Assembly: GCA_904063045.1 (NCBI GenBank)
Contig: CAJFCJ010000007.1
Location: forward strand, 1,270,510-1,334,509
Length of the DNA: 64,000 nucleotides
Source of the DNA: Dimorphilus gyrociliatus
Lineage: Eukaryota > Annelida > Polychaeta > Dinophilidae
Reading direction: 5' to 3'
This document shows, one piece after another, positions 60,049 through 64,000 of this stretch; the stretch's first letter is position 1, and each line of letters begins with the position of its first letter. The notes under the pieces are model-generated. The model made no database searches and was not told the DNA's origin. It was given only the letters and a program-made list of their open reading frames with translations. The translations under genes were made by a program, and so were the position numbers.

Positions 60049-61689
60049 ATGGATATGGATAATTTGTCAAATTGCATTAAATTTGATGATATATTTTCAA
60101 TAAAGTCAATTCTTTTGGACGGTAAGAGACTTAGCGCTTCGATCTATTTGAGTTGTTTAACTGAGGCTCTGCTATTAAGGAAAACATATATATTCAAAAT
60201 TCTCGGAGTTGCCTTCGTAACGCAAATGATTGATAGCGAAGATATTGATCCGATAGTTTCTAGAGATAAATCCGAATATAAATTTAGTAAAGCAAGGGTA
60301 AATAGTTGGTTAATTTCAATTTATAGAAGTATAATGAGAAGAATAAGATTTACAAATTGTACAAAAGATGAAATTTATAATGAGCATAAATCGAAAGAGG
60401 ATGAAATATGGAAAATATTAGAGAATCTATTAGATGAAGAATATTCAAATATTTTTCATGAGAATAGAATTAATAATTATGATTATGTTAAATATATATT
60501 TTGGTTAATGAACGAAGCCCTTCAAACAAACGATCAAATATGTCTCCTTATAACAACGAAATCTAAACGATTAACATTCGTTACGGACAGCTATTATTTA
60601 CTTATTAAAAGTAATTTTACAAATAAAGAAGAGCTTATAAATAAAATGGTATCTTTTCGAAGTATTTACGATAATAGTTATTACGAAGTTCTTAAAGAAA
60701 TTTCATCTGATAAGACGATTATAAAAGAAATTGAAATACAGAAAATCTTTTACTGTATAAAAATACCAGCAAAACAAAAAATGGAATTATGCGAAACGGC
60801 AATTATCAATCCAAATATAGAATTTATTAAACTTGCCGTTAAAAGTAATTTGTTTATTTTTACAAAGGCTTGCGCATTTTATATTATATTTCGACAATTT
60901 GATATTCTCTCCTATTTCTTGGACTATTTTCCAAAGGAATTTGTTAATTTTTTCGATCAAGCCCACTATTTTATAAACAAAGTTAACCTATTTCCCTATT
61001 CTTCTAGTTTGAAAATATTATTTGAGCATAAACTATTCAAGAAAAGTCGCAGATGCCGTAATTTCTTTTTCGATCTTCTATTTCAACCTAACGTCTTTCT
61101 ACCGTCGATTAAGAGGATTGGCGATAATGGTAATGAATTATTGAATCTATTGGATCTTGTATTAGCTCATAGCGAAACCATTGGCATCTCTCAATCTATG
61201 GTCGACATGGCATTTTATTATATTGTAAACGATTCTAGAAATCTGGACTTTGAATTAACTTTTTTGCTGAGTTTCGAAGATTTGAATTCGAGTTTTTATT
61301 TCAGAGGTAGAATACTAGCTACACTTATATCTTACGGCTATACATACTCAGTATTAAACCTAACTCATGGATTTATAAAAAAATTAGAGACAAATCCCTT
61401 GCAGCGCCATCTCTTTTCAATGTTAATAGAAATTTCAAATCAAATTCAACATTTCAATATATTTAGAGTATTCTTTGGAAAGTCTAAAATTCAACCACTA
61501 AAGTCAATGGCGAGGTTTATAATTAGAAAAAATATACCTAAACCTTTCAAACTTAATTTGAGAGCTTTTATTAATCATTATAATCTATCAAAATCCAATA
61601 TGTTCAACATACTTGAACTAGGAAGCGAAATAAGTTGGCTCGATACGAATGAATGTAAGAATAATCTATTACATTATTTTATAGATTGA
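60049..61689 (+). CDS. Ankyrin/SOCS-box-like family member 12
   Basis: Open frame of 546 aa (MDMDNLSNCIKFDDIFSIK...). The ATG at 60049 is preceded by four in-frame open codons after a good acceptor at 60036, so the leader may be spliced. CLLITTKSK, FEHKLFKKSRRCRNFFFDLL, GISQSMVDMAF, YGYTYSVLNL and SNQIQHFNIF are present. The BC-box-like element PLKSMARFII at about residue 483 fits the consensus well, with KPF next. The L-P position reads LS, so the cullin part is weak. Last member of the cluster in the window. Confidence 0.84.
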   Translation: MDMDNLSNCIKFDDIFSIKSILLDGKRLSASIYLSCLTEALLLRKTYIFKILGVAFVTQMIDSEDIDPIVSRDKSEYKFSKARVNSWLISIYRSIMRRIRFTNCTKDEIYNEHKSKEDEIWKILENLLDEEYSNIFHENRINNYDYVKYIFWLMNEALQTNDQICLLITTKSKRLTFVTDSYYLLIKSNFTNKEELINKMVSFRSIYDNSYYEVLKEISSDKTIIKEIEIQKIFYCIKIPAKQKMELCETAIINPNIEFIKLAVKSNLFIFTKACAFYIIFRQFDILSYFLDYFPKEFVNFFDQAHYFINKVNLFPYSSSLKILFEHKLFKKSRRCRNFFFDLLFQPNVFLPSIKRIGDNGNELLNLLDLVLAHSETIGISQSMVDMAFYYIVNDSRNLDFELTFLLSFEDLNSSFYFRGRILATLISYGYTYSVLNLTHGFIKKLETNPLQRHLFSMLIEISNQIQHFNIFRVFFGKSKIQPLKSMARFIIRKNIPKPFKLNLRAFINHYNLSKSNMFNILELGSEISWLDTNECKNNLLHYFID

Positions 61690-64000
61690 ATCTTTGAATC
61701 TTTACAAAACATACTGTTTAAAAAATGAAAAAGAATTTTTTTAAAAAAAAAAAAATGATATCCACATAATAAAAAAAAACAAACAAGCCCAAGAGAATGA
61801 ACATGAATCAAAGGTAAAATATATTATTAACAATTTTTTTTAATTCTTCTATTGCTTCTTAGATATTGTCAAAAGTTTTGTAAAAAAAGACTCTTTTTTT
61901 TTTTTTTTTTTTTAAATAAACGATATTACCAGAATAAAGAACACTTAGCTAAATATTTCTATGAAATGTTCTTTTTTTTTAATATTTAATATTTCATTCT
62001 TTTTCCTTGGAGGAGGAAAGAAGAAATTAATTTTAAAAATATATTTTTAATATATGCATAATTACTAAGGGTTTTTAATTTTTGGCGGGGATATTTTGAT
62101 TTTAAAAAATTTGTACTTACAATTGAATTCTTTGTTTATTAATAAGCTTTCTAATAATATAATATTCTATCGCCATTTTATTTCGTGGCTTAGAACCAAC
62201 TAATAATCGCTTAACAGAGTACGTGTAACAACCAAATACGAAAGGATTAATACTAGTCACGTGATATCTTTTTTTTTTTAGTACATACATATTAATATAT
62301 ATACCCATATATTATAAAAATCAAGCTACGAATGCATATAGTCAATGTCTGAGTGAGAGAAAAGTAACGGGTAAGAATATTTGCATGTTTCCAGTGTATG
62401 GAATATTGAATGATTGACGAGAAAAGAGAGGAATATAAGATAAATATTAATATTATCACAATGGTTCTAATTGTACAATTAACAATAAATTTAAAAAAAA
62501 AAAACGACATACAAATTAAAAAAGTTTATATTTTTGTTTACAAAAAACTAGGTCATTCAACTTACTGTAGATTAAAAAAAAATATATCTAAAAAACTTAT
62601 TACATTCTTTCAAATATCTAATTAACTAACTGATTAATTAATTAGTCTATTAGTTAGTTGTGTGTGTGTGTTTTTTTTTCTTTTTAATTATTATCAACAG
62701 TTCGTCTATTTTCTTTCTATTAGTTAAGAAAGTACTGTATATTATTTATTCACTTTGAAAAGAAAATGACTTGTTAAATATCATTAAATTTAATGATGAA
62801 AAGAAATAAAAAGTAGTGAAAAATATTCATCGAAAGTTTACTTAAGTAAAAAACCTCTGTTACATGCGGTAGCATACATAGTATCAGTTTATTAATGTTA
62901 ATTATTGACCTATATCTTGAATTAAATACATTAAATTTAATATTATTATCATAATTGATTTAATATGCATTGATAAAAAAATAATAAAGGAGGAAAGCAA
63001 ATATATACAGAATACAAATATGCTGTTTATACATTGTATACTATAGATAAATGGTAAATATATATATATATATAAATTTATACTGTACATATTATAGAAA
63101 ATAATTATTAATAATTAAGCCTATATTTCCAATAGGAAAGAAGAATTTTGTAAATATATTACAGTTATTTTTTTTATATACAAATATTATAATAAATTAA
63201 ATTTTTTCTTTTTTTTATAATAAGAAAAAAACAGTAAATAGAAATCAATTTGTAACAGCTGTTACTCTCCAAACTAGCTTCCTTGACTAATTATTAATAA
63301 CTTACTTTATCAATTTGTTTCATATGATTTGTTAAAGATACTAGAAATGATACAATTGGTATTTCAGGTTATTGTTTTATTTGTTTTACACTTTTTTTGT
63401 ATCAGAAAATCTTTCTTCTCACTTAAATTATCAAGTTTTAGAGACATTTTTTTATATATTTAAGAATTATTGATGTCATGTGTTATATTTTGTGTTTTCA
63501 TTAAAAATAATCTCTTCCTGTATTCTTAAAAAACATTTGTATTTAATTTTATATTTAGGTCAACAGAATGTTATATATTTTAGTACAGTTGGCCTTAGAA
63601 CAAAGATCGGTTTACTACATCAATTTTAGAGAGGAAAAAAATGGAAAGTTTAAAAAACTATTCCATTAGTTTCTAAACATGATAATAGTTTATTAAATAC
63701 TATTAATAAACATACTATATATCTATATACTGTATATAACAAAAAAGAAACAATCTCTATTCAGGTACGTATTAAAACTTATTGGAAAATATATTCAATT
63801 TTTTAGTTTTTAATTCTATAAATACAGAGAGTACTGCGTATTGTACAGTAGTATACTGTATAGAGTTTTTTATTGTATTGTTATTATATTTTTTATATCT
63901 AGTGTATTGTAAAAATTTATGTCATATCAGTATATACAATATATACAGTTTATAAATATAGTAAATATATATATATATAATATAGGCCGTATTTTGTTTA
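61690..64000. other. AT-rich region after the family cluster
   Basis: Homopolymers (e.g. the T tract near 61894-61913), TA tracts (63058-63073, 63965-63980) and short open frames without family motifs. No gene or RNA identified. Confidence 0.55.

Larger units (their letters stand above)
31824..61689. repeat. Cluster of 12 full-length and 1 truncated paralogues (ankyrin-like + SOCS-box-like family)
   Basis: Members start at 31824(+), 34223(+), 38240(+), 40980(+), 44657(-), 46831(-), 49424(-), 51151(+), 53535(+), 55032(+, truncated), 57489(-), 57982(+), 60049(+). Shared order: helical pairs of about 31-36 residues in the first 300 residues, with a C-[LF]-x-[IL]-[LM] motif followed by a [ED]-[DK]-[KR] stretch; a [HS]-x-x-F...N-x-[FL]-F block; G-L-S-Q-[DE]-V-[IVL]-[ND]; [YNRSC]-G-[YF]; [SC]-x-Q-x-x-[FY]-N; then the C-terminal BC-box-like module. 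Sister pairs by eye: 40980 with 44657, 49424 with 51151, and the short members 53535, 55032 and 57982. Inversions and tandem copying both contributed. Confidence 0.9.

Noticed and set aside
31824-61689. Viral or transposon origin of the repeated gene family
   Set aside because: No polymerase, integrase or capsid motif, no terminal repeats or target-site duplications around members, and spliced starts in several.

Overview
The window is nuclear DNA of a bilaterian animal. It carries interrupted genes for a Janus-type tyrosine kinase, cortactin, TRPA1 and a Stum/SPEC3 membrane protein. Most introns are very short (about 50-100 bp, GT-AG), the base composition is AT-rich, and intergenic DNA is full of (TA)n, (GA)n and (CT)n tracts. 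Gene content and tiny introns suggest a compact-genome lophotrochozoan, for example a small annelid. That is an inference; nothing here fixes the species.

Left part (1-28.9 kb). In order: the 3' part of a JAK-like kinase (+), a ZNF593/BUD20-like zinc-finger gene (-), cortactin (+), a complete TRPA1 gene (+), a two-exon gene of unknown function in two copies (12.1-13.2 and 17.4-18.5 kb, +), a decayed partial TRPA1 copy between those copies (14.8-16.6 kb), a Stum/SPEC3 gene with two candidate last exons (+), an unrecognised gene with an N-myristoylation-type start (-), and a 14-exon EF-hand gene (-). Exon joins were worked out by hand from splice signals and preserved reading phase. The TRPA1 3' half, the unknown gene and the 5' edge of stum look tandemly duplicated. 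One 1.5 kb part of the duplication is almost identical between copies while both sides have decayed.

Right part (31.8-61.7 kb). This is a gene cluster of one family: 12 full-length members (about 465-595 aa) and one truncated member, on both strands, mostly with the body in a single exon. I do not recognise the family by name. All full-length members share weak ankyrin-like helical pairs in the first two thirds, a G-L-S-Q-type motif, a [YNRSC]-G-[YF] motif, a [SC]-x-Q-x-x-[FY]-N-type motif, and a C-terminal module. The module has the pattern [PST]-L-x-x-x-[ACST]-x-x-x-[hydrophobic], then a conserved P-F about 16 residues in, then in most members L-P at a constant 30-residue distance from the start. 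The first part fits the Elongin-C-binding BC box of SOCS-box proteins and the second resembles a Cullin-5 box. My working hypothesis is a lineage-specific expansion of divergent ASB-like (ankyrin + SOCS box) substrate receptors for cullin-RING ubiquitin ligases. Three neighbouring members share an unusual structure in which the only coding bases of exon 1 are the ATG.

The family's biological role cannot be read from sequence. Cullin-adaptor families expanded in one lineage are often tied to innate defence or protein quality control, but that is analogy only. The last 2.3 kb and the 28.9-31.8 kb interval appear to be empty AT-rich DNA.
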